From NCBI GenBank assembly GCA_033629205.1, contig CM066164.1, positions 15,171,454 through 15,235,453 of the forward strand: 64,000 nucleotides of DNA, written 5' to 3'. Positions 44,359 to 56,729 of this stretch are shown piece by piece (the first letter of the stretch is position 1; the number at the start of each line of letters is the position of its first letter). Origin of the DNA: Lithocarpus polystachyus (lineage: Eukaryota > Streptophyta > Magnoliopsida > Fagales > Fagaceae). Both the position numbers and the translations under genes were made by a program. The notes beneath the pieces were generated by a model. It ran no database searches, had not been told where the DNA came from, and was given only the letters and a program-made list of their open reading frames with translations.

Positions 44359-45221
44359 TATTTCATGACAAAACCCCTAAAACAGACTCTATACTTAAAC
44401 ATGAGTTTGGGAACAATGGTAAAACTCACTCACACCTAATCTAGAAGCTATGAAGCACTTGTAAGTATACACATGTATCCTGAAACACTCGCATACAAAC
44501 AAAACTTTCATTAAGCTTATGACAAGTTGAATGCAAGGTACGTATATGAGCAAGTAAAATGTGAATAAGGTAATAAACAATATATAAATTATGAAGCATA
44601 ACTTGATCAAACAAGAACAGTCATTAAAAAATGACTACAATGAACATTCAACTAGAAAATGATCATCCGGACACGCAATGCAATTAAGTGCAACGCAAAA
44701 ATCAGTTGCATGTTCGATACACAACCAATGCAAAACATTAAATTATTTGCATCAAGGATACAAGATCCAACAAGGGCACAAGTGTGTAGTACTAAAGATA
44801 ATGCAACAAAATCTAAAAGTACTTTAAAAAGCTACAAAGCAAGGATACAAAAACAAAGTATTGAATATAAACTAAAAGATTTAAACCAAAGTACTTAAAA
44901 GCTTTAAAAGAAAGCAATGTAAATATCCAAGAGTTATAAAAACTATAAAGGTAAAAGTAAACCGCTAAACCACCACCAAAATAAACCAATATCTATGATG
45001 TGCTATGCTATGCTCCCCCTCAAATTGTGCATCTCCCCCTCAAAATTTTCTTCCCCTTTTTGACCGGAATGGCCAAAGAGGCTAAAACTGCTCAGATTCT
45101 GATTCAAAGCCCTCTTGATGTTGCCGCTGCTCCACCATCATGTCTTCAATCTGAGACGATAATGCAGTAATTTGGCCTTCGACGTAAGTTAACTGATCTG
45201 AGGTGTGCTACACATGAGATT
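44359..45221. other. Non-coding part of minus-strand element
   Basis: A-rich on plus. It carries two more pyrimidine boxes, GCTCCCCCTCAAA and TCTCCCCCTCAAA (45012-45040), that resemble the PPT core in reverse. No convincing frame. Confidence 0.45.
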
Positions 45222-46198
45222 CTAGCATACCATACATCTGCTCAACCCTCGCAATGAGACGATCAAGACAATCGTGTCCCCGTGCTTATGCTTGGGAAGA
45301 TGGTTGTGCAAAGCCCCCAGGGCTGATGTGAACCTGTCAATCTCTTCCTCTATGTCCCCACCTTCTTCCTCAACATCGTCCCTTAGGATTTGAGAAATAC
45401 CAGCTTTTGGTCCGGTGATGTGAGCTTTGCTTCGGGTCACCGTTTGAGCACTAATTGGATAGTCCCTTTGTACGATGGTAAGACCGCTTGGAATCTTCAG
45501 CCTTGTTTTTGCTATGAGAGCCATAATGAGACTAGGGAATGGCAAGATTGTTCTGGAGTTCCTCTTGGTGATGCTTTTGGTCAAGAGGTAGTATATATGA
45601 CCGCATATGTCGATCTCCTTATGTGTGAGAGATCATACAGGAATAGAGTTCTTAGTCAGGACAATGTGGTCAGGTTCATCACCGGGTAGAGGTTGGATCA
45701 TTATATAGGCCAATGTCCTCATCTTCGTGGTGAAAGGAATTGTGTTTAATGACTTATTTTTGAGAGAGCCACCGAGGAGATCCGCCATTGGCTCAAGAGA
45801 ATCCAATCTATCATCATATTGTATAGAGATATAGGAGATGGTGGATGAACTTCTAATACCTCTTGAATGGACTCTCTTGTGATAAATAATTCTTTTTGCC
45901 TTACCCAACAATTAATGCGCTCTCCTTCCGCAAGGGCATTTGCAAAGAATTCCCTTATGATTTCAACAAAGACATTCCCACTTGCGTTTAGCAACTTCAT
46001 CCATGTCCTCTCCTTGAATACCTTAGGAGTGGAAGTGTTTTCAAGGGTCTCCATTCTTACAACCCTTTCCATGATGATCGTTGCCTTTTTATAGAAGTCA
46101 TTATAGGTCATGTCTGCCTCAATGCTTCTGAAATTCTCTGAGTCCGAGTGTTGATGCTTTGATGATTTCTTGGTAGCAAAGTGCTTAGTAGGAGACAT
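45222..46198 (-). pseudogene. Putative plant transposon protein ORF, frameshifted
   Basis: It starts MSPTKHFATKKSSKHQHSDS at 46198. The core (FVEIIREFFANALAEGERIN, VRQKELFITRESIQEVL) resembles the 'putative plant transposon protein' domain found in many retroelement-associated plant ORFs. The frame shifts near 45780 and continues with TIPFTTKMRTLAYIMIQPLP. A TGA near 45635 is followed by HKEIDICGHIYYLL and IMALIAKTRLKIPSGLTIVQ, and the sequence ends with an acidic stretch near 45360. Function in the family is unknown. It is decayed: at least one frameshift and one stop. Confidence 0.6.
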
Positions 46199-47925
46199 CT
46201 ACAAAACCATTCACAAAGCACAAAAAGACAAGTGCAAAAACACAAAGACAAGAACACAAACTTGATTAGTACCAAGTTAGTTCAAAAAAAAATCACAAAA
46301 TCCTAAAAGCAACATAAACAAAGTCACAAAATCATGTTATAAGTTCTAAGCATGTAAGCAACATATATCTAGCATGAGTGATATGCAAAACATGACAAGT
46401 GAACAAGTGTGTGCATCAAGTGTGCATGTGTGATGCAAGATCAACATATGACTAAGCACATTTGGGTCAAAGTATGTAAAACATACAACCAATGATAAAC
46501 ATGTATAATCATGGTAATCCCCAAAGTTTAGTACTCATCGGAGTCCAAAACAATATCAAAATGCCATTTGGGCATTTTATCAAACACTTGGTATGCACCA
46601 ACAAAACTAACATGTAAGCTAACTTTGCTTCTTTTCTTTTAGCCTATCCAAAAATTCTTCTAAAGATTCACGTATTGGTGATGAACCAACTTTATTTATC
46701 CATCCAAAGAAGGTAACAAATAAGTGAAGCCCACAACCTTGATCACTCGTCCTCCCATTTTCACCAAAGTTGGATTGTGACATATATCCCCCTAATCTGT
46801 CACAATGGTCACAAGCTGCTCCTGTTGATCAAAATCTCGCTGCAAGCGCAACTCTTTTACTTGCTTCACATAATTCGAATATTGTAAGTAAGAAATCATA
46901 CCCTTCTTTAGGACGAGAGATAATTGCCGGACGAACCAACTGAGAGTACTTCTTCAACGTGAATGAACTTTTTAGTGAAACTAATTGCTCAATTTTTTTG
47001 ACATGTGATTGAACTTCTTAGTAAAACTAATTTTTCAAAAAAAAAATTTAAAAACAAAAAGGAAATATACACCCCTGAGAGAGATGGATAAACCAAATCC
47101 CGCATCTCAAGTGAGTTTTTTTTATTAAAAAAAATTATACCCTTGAGAGAGAAGGATAAACCAAATCTTGCATCTCAAGTGAGTATTTTTAAAAGCAAAA
47201 AAAATTACACACTTAAGAGAGATGGATAAATCAAATTTCACATCTCAAATGAGCATACTAAAAGAAAATCACCAACATACAGAAAGAAAATATTATGCAT
47301 TAAAAAAAAATTGGGTACAAGAATGTACCTCTTAAAAGGGTTCCATAATAGAGGTCATGTGACATTTGACACAATTGCGAAGTTGATATCTTGTAAAGTT
47401 TGGAGCAAAATCTTCAAAGCTTGAAGTTGTCAAGACAAGACCACTTTTCACACTCAAAATTGTGGACATGTCCAAGTCTCGAGGGGACATTTGTAGAAGG
47501 CAAGATATTAAGCCAATTATAAAAATTGCATATCAAAATTCAATGACAAATTCTATATTTATATGTCATTAAAGTAAATAAATCAAGTGTTGACATGTGT
47601 CATTCAAGTTGATAATTATCTTAAAAGTAACAGAAACAAATTATTTTACAACATTTTTACAAACTACTGATGTGGTTTTAACATTTTTTTAGTTATTATA
47701 AGTAAAAATATAATGTTGTGATAGGCTCATATTAGAACTAGTAAGAATTTGTCACATCAGCAGTTTGTAAAAATATTGTAAAATAATTTATGTCTATAGC
47801 ATTACTCTTATCTTACTTAAATAGAGATAAATATCCTAATTAAATTGGAATGATAATAGTTAATAATTATTTCTATTAAAATAAATAAAAATTGAGATAA
47901 TTATCTATGAGTAACAAGTCTCTAA
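46199..47925. other. Unassigned, with a short coding-like relic and repeats
   Basis: On the minus strand, 46960-46630 reads as a continuous peptide with one TGA (near 46835): RPAIISRPKEGYDFLLTIFE, then CDHCDRLGGYMSQ and ESLEEFLDRLKEK. It looks coding, but I do not recognise the family. At 47069-47262 a unit of about 70 bp (GAGAGAGATGGATAAACCAA, then CATCTCAAGTGAG) occurs three times. Otherwise AT-rich. Confidence 0.4.
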
Positions 47926-50203
47926 TCTATATATATAATAATAGGTGAAGCAGAGAGAAATTCAAATAGAATTCCAAATTAGAGTTTCAATTTTGTGCCA
48001 TGTGTCTAGATTTGGATTCTCAATTTTGTGCCACTTGTCCTAACCAAAACTCAAAAAAAAAAAAAAAAAAAATCTAATTAGATTATAAATTGGACTCCAA
48101 TTTTATGTCGTGTATCTAATCTAAATTTTCTAATTTTTGTACCCAAATAAATAATGCATTAACATTTAACACGGAAGCCAAGAAAACCACAATGATAATG
48201 CTTATTAGCCTAAGCAAGAACATCTCACCTGTATACTTTTATGGGTGAACTTAATAGAGTTTGGAGCTCTTTTAATCTCATTACCAGAACCAAAGAGTTC
48301 AATGAGAAAGACTATAAAAGTAAAACATCATCTCCTCCTAATGTCATATCGTCATCCCATGTCTCCTCCTTCTCTCTCAATCTCTACCAACAAGATTCAC
48401 ACACTACGCTCTCTTCTCCTTTCGGATTTCTAAGAGCAAAGCCGGGTTCAAACACAATGTTCAATCCTACTCTTCCTTACTTCACACTCTCATACATTAC
48501 CGCTTCATTGACGCCTCCAAGAAGATTCCAAGCTCAATGATCAGTTCTTGTCGTTAACTTGATGACGTTGCCTTCGTCTTGGACTTCTTATTCTGCATGA
48601 ATCGCCAAAAAAAGATAAAATTTTTAGTTCCAGTTCTCTTAAAAGCTATAACATGCTGTGAATGAGACTTTGCAAGTTACTCCAAGCGAGCCAAAATGGT
48701 TTAAGTTATGTATTGTAGATCCCACTTCTACAAACACACATAGGCACACAAACTAGAGTCCATTAGAAGTAAGACTTTTTTCTTAAAAAAAAATGTGCAC
48801 TTATCTATGAACGTAACTCTTTCGCTTTTGGATGGGGATCCAATATGTATTGGGTTGATGCTATACCATATGTGTATTTTGCAAAAATATGAATTAGATA
48901 TGGTAATAATATTTAGTTTGAAAATAAAGCAGAAATGTCAAAATTCATGCACAAATTGCGATTCTTTTAAAGACATTTTCTTGCGGCATTGCTGTATTTT
49001 GATGCTTTGAGAATCATAAAAAGTGTCTTAACAAGGGCTCTTTTGTATTTATCTGATGTAATCATGATTTTTCATGTGGATATCATTTAAATAGATGAAA
49101 AGTTCATATGGATAAAACCCTATGGAATAATTTACTGTAATTTATTTCTATCATTATTATCACAACCACATGAGGTTCATGTTGGACAGAGAAAGATAGA
49201 AAATTTTTTGGTTGTTTACATTAAATTTTGTTGTTGGAGATATTTGATTCATATTGCCCTTTTCTTTTTTCTATTTGTATTTTGGATGTAAGTTGTATTC
49301 TTTTTGTTAAAAATTTATTTTTAAAAATTATCAACATGAAAATAATAATAATAATAATAATAATTATCAAACATGTTAAGTCTTAATTTCTGTGAAAGAC
49401 ACAAATAATTATTAAACATGTTCGGTAGATTAATAAACATTGTACAGCTCCCATTCAACACTATAACTTAGATTCTAACGATGAATTTGTTAAAAAAATA
49501 TTAAAAAATATTTCAGTTATTAATCAAGGTACGACACCAATTAGTTTATATTTTTATAGAGTTTTAACCTATGACGTCAACTTCTGATGGTTGTGCTCAG
49601 TATCATCAAACCAAGACACCGATCAATTTTTCATTTAGACGAAGAATGGACCCTAGATCTCTTATTTAACCATCACAGATTTTACCAGTTAAGCTACCTA
49701 AAACCCATAGCATCGAGGAGTCTTTAGGTTAAAAAGAAACTACTGAATCCATTAGGTCGAGCAATACCCTGAAACAAAAGTTGATAATGCAACCTAATGA
49801 GTGGAGATCACTAGTTTCGTATAAAACTTGCTTCCTATTAAATTTTGATGGTGTGTAATAATGGAAACTATCTTTTAGCTTCCAAATAGTAGCAGTTATG
49901 CAGGTAAATTACAGGCATTAACTTAGCAAGAGGTTGAACCATGGTATTGAAATCTTTATAGTGTCCCCAGTGCCAAGTAAAAGGATGATTGAATGTGCTA
50001 GCTTGATGATAACACACACAAGTTTCATTTGAATTTATTCTTAGCTTCACTGTACATTACAATTGTTGCAACTCCAACAACCGTGAGCCTAGAGCTTGCC
50101 ATTCCAATAATTGAAATTGGGTTTTTAACAATCAAAATTGAAATAACCACAGCAAAAATAATCTCATATGTTGATGAAGCATTCTATAACTTATAGTAAT
50201 ATC

Positions 50204-51181
50204 CAAGGTTTTTAAACCTGAACCGTTCAAAGAACCGTTAAAAGGAGAGGTTCAAGGTTTTAAAGGTTCAACCGAGGTTCGACCGAGGTCGAACCGTGAT
50301 GACGTCATAATTAATTTAATAATAAAATAAAATAAATATAAAGATTTTAAATTTATAAATATTAACAAATTGACTAAAATATCTTTAAAAATTGAAATAA
50401 ACTTTCAAATAAAAGATTATTGCTTATTCTTATTATACCTAAATAATGTAAATTAATGAATTACGTATAATGTTTTTAAAAAAAAATTCAAATAAGAGTA
50501 GAGATGATGAGATTAAAAAAAAAAAAAAAAAAAGAGTAAAAACTCAGGACTTTTAGTAAATAAAGTAGTACTACTACTCTACCAGTGTACTAGTCAATAG
50601 GGTATTTGACCATTTGAATTCTAACTCCCACCTACTAGTGTACTAGTGTAGTCATTTATCAATTTTTTATCTCCTTATTATGTTCTGACTCCCACCTACC
50701 CACCCACCCACGTCATTTCAAACTTATCTCTTCATTATTACTTTCATGCTTTACTCCCTTCACAGTTCAGTGAGTTCACAGCACCATCGTCTTCTTCGGT
50801 TCTTCCCCCTCACGTCTGCGACTCATCTCATCTCCTTCTTCTTCTTCTTCTTCTTTTTTTTTTTTTTTTAAATCTCACCATACAATCGGTGCTTCTTATA
50901 TTTTTTGCTTCATTTTCGGATCTTCTTCATCATTTTCCCTTTTTATTATTTTTTTTCTCACTTCAGATCCATGCTAGAATTTCATATCAGAAGGCAAATT
51001 TCTTCAGACATGCGGTTGAACCGGCTTACGGTTTGAACGGTTTTTCAGGTTAGACCCCGGTTCAAGCGGTTCTCTCATATTGTTCAAATGCCCGGTTCTT
51101 GTATATAAAAAACCGTTTTCATCAACGGTTCACGGTTAACCCGGTCGGACCGTACGGTCCGGTCCGGGTTTAAAAACCTCG
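50204..51181. mobile_element. hAT-like element nested in Helitron, TSD GTAATATC
   Basis: The ends CAAGGTTTTTAAACC and, reversed, CGAGGTTTTTAAACC are bounded by GTAATATC at 50196-50203 and 51182-51189. Subterminal regions are full of GAACCG/CGGTTC words. A fragment of the same family is at about 62838 (shared GTTCAAAGAACCG and GATGATGTCATAATTAA-type sequence). No transposase is present. Confidence 0.88.
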
Positions 51182-51536
51182 GTAATATCTCAAATTACAA
51201 AAAAAAAAAAAAAAAAAAAACTAGAAAATAAGAAATTAAAAATAAACCAAGATTTCTTTGAATCTTATTTTTTAGTAGTTTTTAGTGTGTCTGGATTAAG
51301 ATTTTTTAAATTTGTTAAAAGTGGACAAAAATATAATCATATATATTATATTAAGTTGAAGTTCAATTTTAGAATTCAAATCAAATCAAATTAATTTCTA
51401 ATTGTAGTTTAATTTTATACTATATGTCCAATTTGATTTTTAAATGTTGATGTTAAGTTACCTTCATTCATAATGTTCAATGTGAAAACTGAATCTACCA
51501 AGATGAACATTTTATCATCACAATTGTTAATATTTC

Positions 51537-51563
51537 CGTGCGTAAGCACGAACTACATGCTAG
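51537..51563 (+). other. Helitron 3' hairpin and CTAG terminus
   Basis: CGTGC/GCACG stem (51537-51541 with 51546-51550) with loop GTAA, then 9 bases, then CTAG at 51560-51563. This is the termination signal layout of rolling-circle Helitrons. Confidence 0.75.
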
Positions 51564-51932
51564 TAAGCTTAAAGCCAGGAGATTTGTTGTGAAAATCGTT
51601 TAATTCATCTTCCAACCAAAGTAAAGAAGAGTTTGTATTCGAGTTAAGATTGCAAATAAGATAGAATCATATGATTAATCTTTTGTAAAATGATCAAAAA
51701 TAAAGAATGGTACTCATTTGAGGGACAAGCTACTACATATAAAGGTCGTGAAATCAAATTTAGCCCCACCGATCAAGAACAAAAGTTCCCACCATTAACG
51801 TGAACCAAAAAACAAATACCCATTAAATTTGTGAGAAAGAGGGTTGCACTAAATAATAAATATATAACAAATATTGACCAATTGATAGGAACATTTGTCC
51901 ATTTCTCTTGATTTTAATGAGTATTACTAAAG

Positions 51933-51969
<37 letters not shown>

Positions 51970-52883
51970 TACTACATCCACAATATTTTCCCTACACTAT
52001 TATAACAAGTCCTAGTTAATATTTTCTCCAAAAAAAAAAAAAAAGTCTTAGTTAATAAGTTGTTATTAGATTAAATTTGAATCAATTATTGAAATTACTT
52101 TTTTATCCCTAGTAACAATTTGTCTCTTAAATTTTATTGTAAAAGTATTGAAAAAATATATTGGACATAACATTTTTTATATTTTTTTTACAACTTTTGA
52201 TGTTTTAAAATTAAAAATGAAAAAAAAAAATCAATAAGATTTTATTGAAAATAGAATTATAATGCACGAACAAGGTTACAAGGTCATAGATTACCGTAGG
52301 AAAATGGAGAGGCTACTTCCATCTGAATATTTATCCAAAATGCCAATTCAATTATACAGGTCGATGAGAAAACCACTACAATTAACCGGGTTGACAAACA
52401 GAAACACTAATACAGCAGCCTTAATTACTATCACTGTGTTGATGTATGATTTTTTTTTTTTTTTTTTTGATAAAGTGTTGATGTATGAATTATTGATCGT
52501 CATTGGGGTCTACCAACACCAATTTATTGTCGTTTATAATTATAAAGCAGAGGTTGATTTTTTCGTTTATAAAAGCAGATAATGATACGTTTGAATTTTA
52601 TTATCAAGGTGGGTGTACGTTTGAATTTTATTATCAAAGCAGATAATGATACTAATCTGTGGTTATTTTTAATGGTAACAAATGTCTAAGAGAATTCTTT
52701 TACAAAATGCTTTTAAGAATATTAAAAAAAAAAACTTATTTTTTATACTTTCTATAAAAATAGTATGAAAATATCCAAAAATAATTTATTCATTTACTAA
52801 CCAATGTCCTTACTGTAAGTCCGTGGCACATGGAATCTTATTGGTTTATCTCAACCCCACCGAGTACAAGCACATTGATGCTC
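51564..52883. other. AT-rich flank upstream of the C2 gene
   Basis: It includes a TA run at 51942-51962. A 106-codon frame at 52262-52582 has no recognised domain and runs through a T tract. The last 100 bases before 52884 are the presumed upstream promoter region of the C2 gene. Confidence 0.5.
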
Positions 52884-52893
52884 TATTTATAAG
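52884..52893 (+). promoter_or_regulatory. Putative TATA box of the C2 gene
   Basis: TATTTATAAG, about 65 bp before the ATG at 52955. It supports that start over the in-frame ATG at 52823, which would lie upstream of the promoter. Confidence 0.5.
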
Positions 52894-52954
52894 CATCGGT
52901 ACGCAGCCCCCTTCATCTCCATCCATAAACATTGACTCAACAAGCCAGCACCTT

Positions 52955-54283
52955 ATGGATTGCAGGGTCTTACAACTTGTGATTCAGTCAGCGCATGGAT
53001 TGAGAAACGTCAATCATGTGACAACATTGAAGCCTTACGCGCTTGTTTCCATTCGCGACAACCAGAATAATCTCCATTCCTCAGAGGAAAAAACACCGGA
53101 GGACGCAGAAGGTGGTTCAAACCCCACATGGAACTCCCAAGTTACGTTCAACCTCGACATCACCAAGGCCAAGGAGAGCAACCTTGAACTTGTTGTTAAG
53201 CTCATGTCATTCCGGACGGATCACTGGTTTAGGGACAAAGAAATCGGTGAAGTCCGTGTCTTCATCACAAAATTGCTGGAAAGTTTTGGTGGTAAAGCTA
53301 AGGCTGATGCAGTAGTAGCTGAAAAACAGATGACTGTCAGTGTTATGACCACAGATGAAAAGCCCCAAGGAACACTAGTCTTTTCTTACAAGTTTGAGAG
53401 CGTGGCTACTGTCCAGAAACCAGCAAGGCATAACAATATTGCAACTGCGCCGCAAAATGTGCAGCAGAACCGTGAACAACCTGCTAGATTGGTGAATCCG
53501 ATGATCTCCAAAAAGGTGGAAGGGATTGCGGGAACTGTGTTGAACAAAACCGGATTAACAAGTGTGGTTGCCTCTAATGCTGTTGCAGCCCCTCGTCGGC
53601 CTGCTATTCAAACCCGTCCTGCTGCTGCTGTTAATAATAATGAAGGGATTAAGGGAAATGCGTTGAACACTACCGGATTGACAAGCGCCTCTGATGCTGT
53701 TGCAGCCCCGCCTTCGCCTGCTATTCAAACCCGTGTTGCTGCTGCTGATCAACGTGGTGCTGATGACCCGTCTGAGGATAATAATGAAGGGATTGCGGGA
53801 ACTGCGTTGAACACTACCGGATTGACAAGCGCCTCTGATGCTGCTGCAGCCCCGCTTTCGCCTGCTATTCAAACCCACGTTGCTGCTGCTGTTGATCAGA
53901 GTGGTGCTGATGATCCGTCTGAGGATAATAATGAAGGGATTGCGGGAACTGCGTTGCACACTACCGGATTGACAAGCACCTCTGATGCTGGTGCAGCGCC
54001 GCCTTCGCCTACTACTCAAACCCATGTTGCTGCTACTGTTGATCAGAGTGGTGCTGATGACCCGTCTGAGGATAATAATGAAGGGATTGCGGGAACTGCG
54101 TTGAACACTACCAGATTGACAAGCACCTTTGATGCTGATGCAGCCCCGCCTTCGCCAACTATTCAAACCCCTGTTGCTGCTACTGTTGATCAGCGTGGTC
54201 CTGATGACCAGTTTGACCATAATGAAGATGGCGAAGAAGAAGAAGAAGAAGAAGAAGGTGACGAAGAAGAAGATGATGAATGA
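52955..54283 (+). CDS. SRC2-like C2-domain protein with tandem repeats
   Basis: A single uninterrupted exon of 442 codons. Residues 1-150 form a C2 domain of the SRC2 type: MDCRVLQLVIQSAHGLRNVN, GGSNPTWNSQVTF, RDKEIGEVRVFI, GTLVFSYKF. SRC2 proteins attach to membranes and are linked to cold and defence signalling; the ligand here is unknown. The loop-1 Asp usual in SRC2 (KMDVYV) is replaced (LKPYAL), so calcium binding may be weak. Residues 189 to about 424 are five repeats starting EGIAGTALNTTGLTS, then a Glu-rich tail. The usual Gly/Pro/Tyr-rich C-terminus is absent. I chose the 52955 ATG because it begins the C2 domain and follows a TATA box; an in-frame ATG at 52823 would add 44 unlike residues. 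It may be expressed, but could be a recent single-exon copy. Confidence 0.85.
   Translation: MDCRVLQLVIQSAHGLRNVNHVTTLKPYALVSIRDNQNNLHSSEEKTPEDAEGGSNPTWNSQVTFNLDITKAKESNLELVVKLMSFRTDHWFRDKEIGEVRVFITKLLESFGGKAKADAVVAEKQMTVSVMTTDEKPQGTLVFSYKFESVATVQKPARHNNIATAPQNVQQNREQPARLVNPMISKKVEGIAGTVLNKTGLTSVVASNAVAAPRRPAIQTRPAAAVNNNEGIKGNALNTTGLTSASDAVAAPPSPAIQTRVAAADQRGADDPSEDNNEGIAGTALNTTGLTSASDAAAAPLSPAIQTHVAAAVDQSGADDPSEDNNEGIAGTALHTTGLTSTSDAGAAPPSPTTQTHVAATVDQSGADDPSEDNNEGIAGTALNTTRLTSTFDADAAPPSPTIQTPVAATVDQRGPDDQFDHNEDGEEEEEEEEGDEEEDDE
53519..54226 (+). repeat. Coding tandem repeats of the C2 gene
   Basis: Units start GAAGGGATTGCGGGAACTGC at 53519, 53642, 53786, 53933 and 54080, spacing 123, 144, 147 and 147 bp (41, 48, 49, 49 codons). 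All spacings are multiples of three. The last three units are nearly identical, indicating recent expansion. Each unit ends Asp-Pro-Ser-Glu-Asp-Asn-Asn except the first and last. Confidence 0.95.
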
Positions 54284-56729
54284 AGCTAGATATGGTCATG
54301 GAAGTAGTATATAAGGATCTCAAGTGTGGTTATATTATATCAAGGTATGCATATAATAATAATGCAAGTCCACCTCAAATTAGCTATATGTACTGGTTTC
54401 TGCTGTTTCTGTGTGAATCTTTATGTCGTCTTTCTTAGAACGTCAAGCTGAGACTCTGAATTATCTTAATGTTCTACTTCTACTATGTGTATCAATACTA
54501 TTTCTATTTTGGGAATAATTTTAATTAGTAGTTGTTGTGCTCACTTGGCAGTATCATTCAGTTGATTAGTTGCACTAACAATCTCTAAACTATTCTTTTG
54601 ATATAGTATACATTAGTTTTCATTTTGGCAGTGTTTGTTCTGTTTTTGAGTTCGTGTAATTTCGGACTTAATCAGATCTTTGGAATCATATTCCTTATAT
54701 TTTTTTATGTGCATATAGGGTGGAGCAAGAAATTTTTCCGGGATATGATCAAATGATATGCATACGTTTGACCCACTCATTATTGTACGTACTAGTAAAT
54801 TTTCAAGCATCAATTTTCAGACATAGAGACAAATTTGTTAGTTTTGACATGAGTGTGAGATTTTTCATGTACAATTAGTGGTACCATATGTATGGGTACA
54901 GTTTTGGTGCTTCAGTCCAATAGTGGATGGACCAGTCTAAAAGGTTCAAAAACAATGAATTTGTAGAGAGTATGTAAAGAAAAATAGGCTAGCTCAAATT
55001 AAACAATCAATAAGATAGGGTTGGATCACAAGAAGAATGAAATAAAGAGTTTAATTTCAAGAAGTTATCCTCGGCATGTGTTTGAGGAGGTCAGTTTTGA
55101 TATATACTGTTCTCAATTTAGATACAAGTTTAGTTCTTAATGTCTACAGTCTTTCTCTTTTCATTTTTTCCTCTCTCATCCTATGAAGGGTTTCTTCACA
55201 TTATATAGTTCATTCCAGATTATCTCGATCCTACACTTGTTGATCATCTGAGTCCTCACTTGAGTACCCATCCCATCGGACACCCTCTTTAACCTTCTGT
55301 GAGTTGTGGTAGCCAAGACCACACTATTCAGAGGTCTTCTCCACATAAATGCAGTCAGAAGAGTAAATGCAGCACATTTAATGCGGCGGTTGCAGCTTTT
55401 CCTTAGATATTTTTTGGGAGCTTCCTTCCCTTTGTTTGTTCCTGAGACACGTCTCTATAATTAGGGTTTCCGCGAGGATCGCTCCTTGGACCACTTCCAC
55501 TCATCTCATATTTATTAAACTCCACCCTAGGATCCTTCATACTTATTTATCTCTTCTCAGACTTTACATTATTCTCGGATAAAGTTTAAGGCTCAATACA
55601 TGATTTTGGACCCTTATCCCTACACCATATATTGCACTATGAAAATTTATTTTGTAATCAAATATAGACTGTCAATTAATTTTGTGTTCCTGAAAAAAAA
55701 AATGATTTAATAAGTAAAAGGCAAAAAAAAATCATCAACCATAAAATAAATAAATAGAAAATTAAGTAAAATACTAAAATAGAAATAAAAACGGAAAAAA
55801 AGAGAGTAGAGAAATTGAAGAGAGTTAGGCCTTCTTTGGTTATCATTGGGGTGAACTCATTTTCTGTTTTCATTTTCTGAACTCATGTATTCATTTTCTC
55901 TACTCAACTCATTTTATATTTGGCATTATTTTTTTAGTGTTAGTGGGATCTACATTTTTTTTTTTCAAGAAAATGCCACCATATATATATATTTTTAAGA
56001 AAATAAAGATACCAAAAAATTATATTCAATTTTTATATTCAATTTTTTTATATATACTGAAACCTGAAAGCTGAATACAAATACAAAATTAAACAAATTT
56101 TTATGTGGTAGATTTCATAAAAAACTATAAATAATACACAGGCCCTAGTGCGAGAGGACAATGAGAAGACTTGCATTTGCATTGACTGATAAGGTCTTTT
56201 GCAAATGCAAACTATATATATGTGGTAGAGTTTTGTCATGATGATGTGTTGGGGCCGGGAGGAGAGAAATTTGAATGAAACAACACATGGGGCCCAGTCA
56301 GTGTCATTTGAGTGGCAGCTTTTACAAAAGTACTTTTAGGGCCTATTTTTTTGGGCTAGCAATAATGTTTTCTTGGGACATTTCCGCCCCTCCCACTCCC
56401 ACGTGTTTTGTACTGAAATCATCTGCATAGACGATTAATTGGGTTAATAAATAAAAGGGAAAAAAATCATCAACCAAAAAATAAATTAATAAATAGAAAA
56501 TGAAGTAAAATAGAAATGAAAAATGAGAAAGAAAAGGAAGAGTAGAGAGATTGACCTGTTTTGTACAGTAGTTTAACAATTTATTTTCAGTTTTTAAACA
56601 ATATTATACATATTTTTTCATACTTTTTCATTTACATAAATTTTTAAAAAATACAAACAACATTACTAAAACAACATTATCAAATGATCTTGAAAAGCAA
56701 AAATAATAGTATCTGAACAAAACTCATGG
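54221..56729 (+). repeat. Tandem duplication unit A (C2 gene 3' end and flank)
   Basis: It starts in the last codons of the C2 gene (AATGAAGATGGCGAAG) and ends GTATCTGAACAAAACTCATGG. It matches unit B (56730-58528) along its length except for the solo LTR at 54889-55624. Without that insertion it is about 1.77 kb. Confidence 0.9.
54889..55624 (+). mobile_element. Solo LTR, 736 bp, target duplication CCATA
   Basis: Begins TGTATGGGTACAG, ends TATCCCTACA, with CCATA at 54884-54888 and 55625-55629. The paralogous place in unit B (near 57345, TAGTGGTATCATATATTGCA) is unoccupied. No coding sequence. Confidence 0.92.

Larger units (their letters stand above)
47926..51563 (+). mobile_element. Probable Helitron, 3.6 kb
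   Basis: The left end TCTATATATATAATAATAGG is a usual plant Helitron 5' terminus (TC start). The right end has the hairpin CGTGCGTAAGCACG, then AACTACATGCTAG (CTAG end). The host bases are A on the left and T on the right, the expected insertion dinucleotide, with no target duplication. Subterminal sequences on both sides share AATTCAAAT/AGAATTC-type words. No Rep/helicase is visible, so it would be non-autonomous. The two ends could in principle belong to separate elements. Confidence 0.65.

Noticed and set aside
53555..54220. 221-codon frame antisense to the C2 gene
   Set aside because: It follows the coding tandem repeats in reverse and arises because the repeat unit is a multiple of three.
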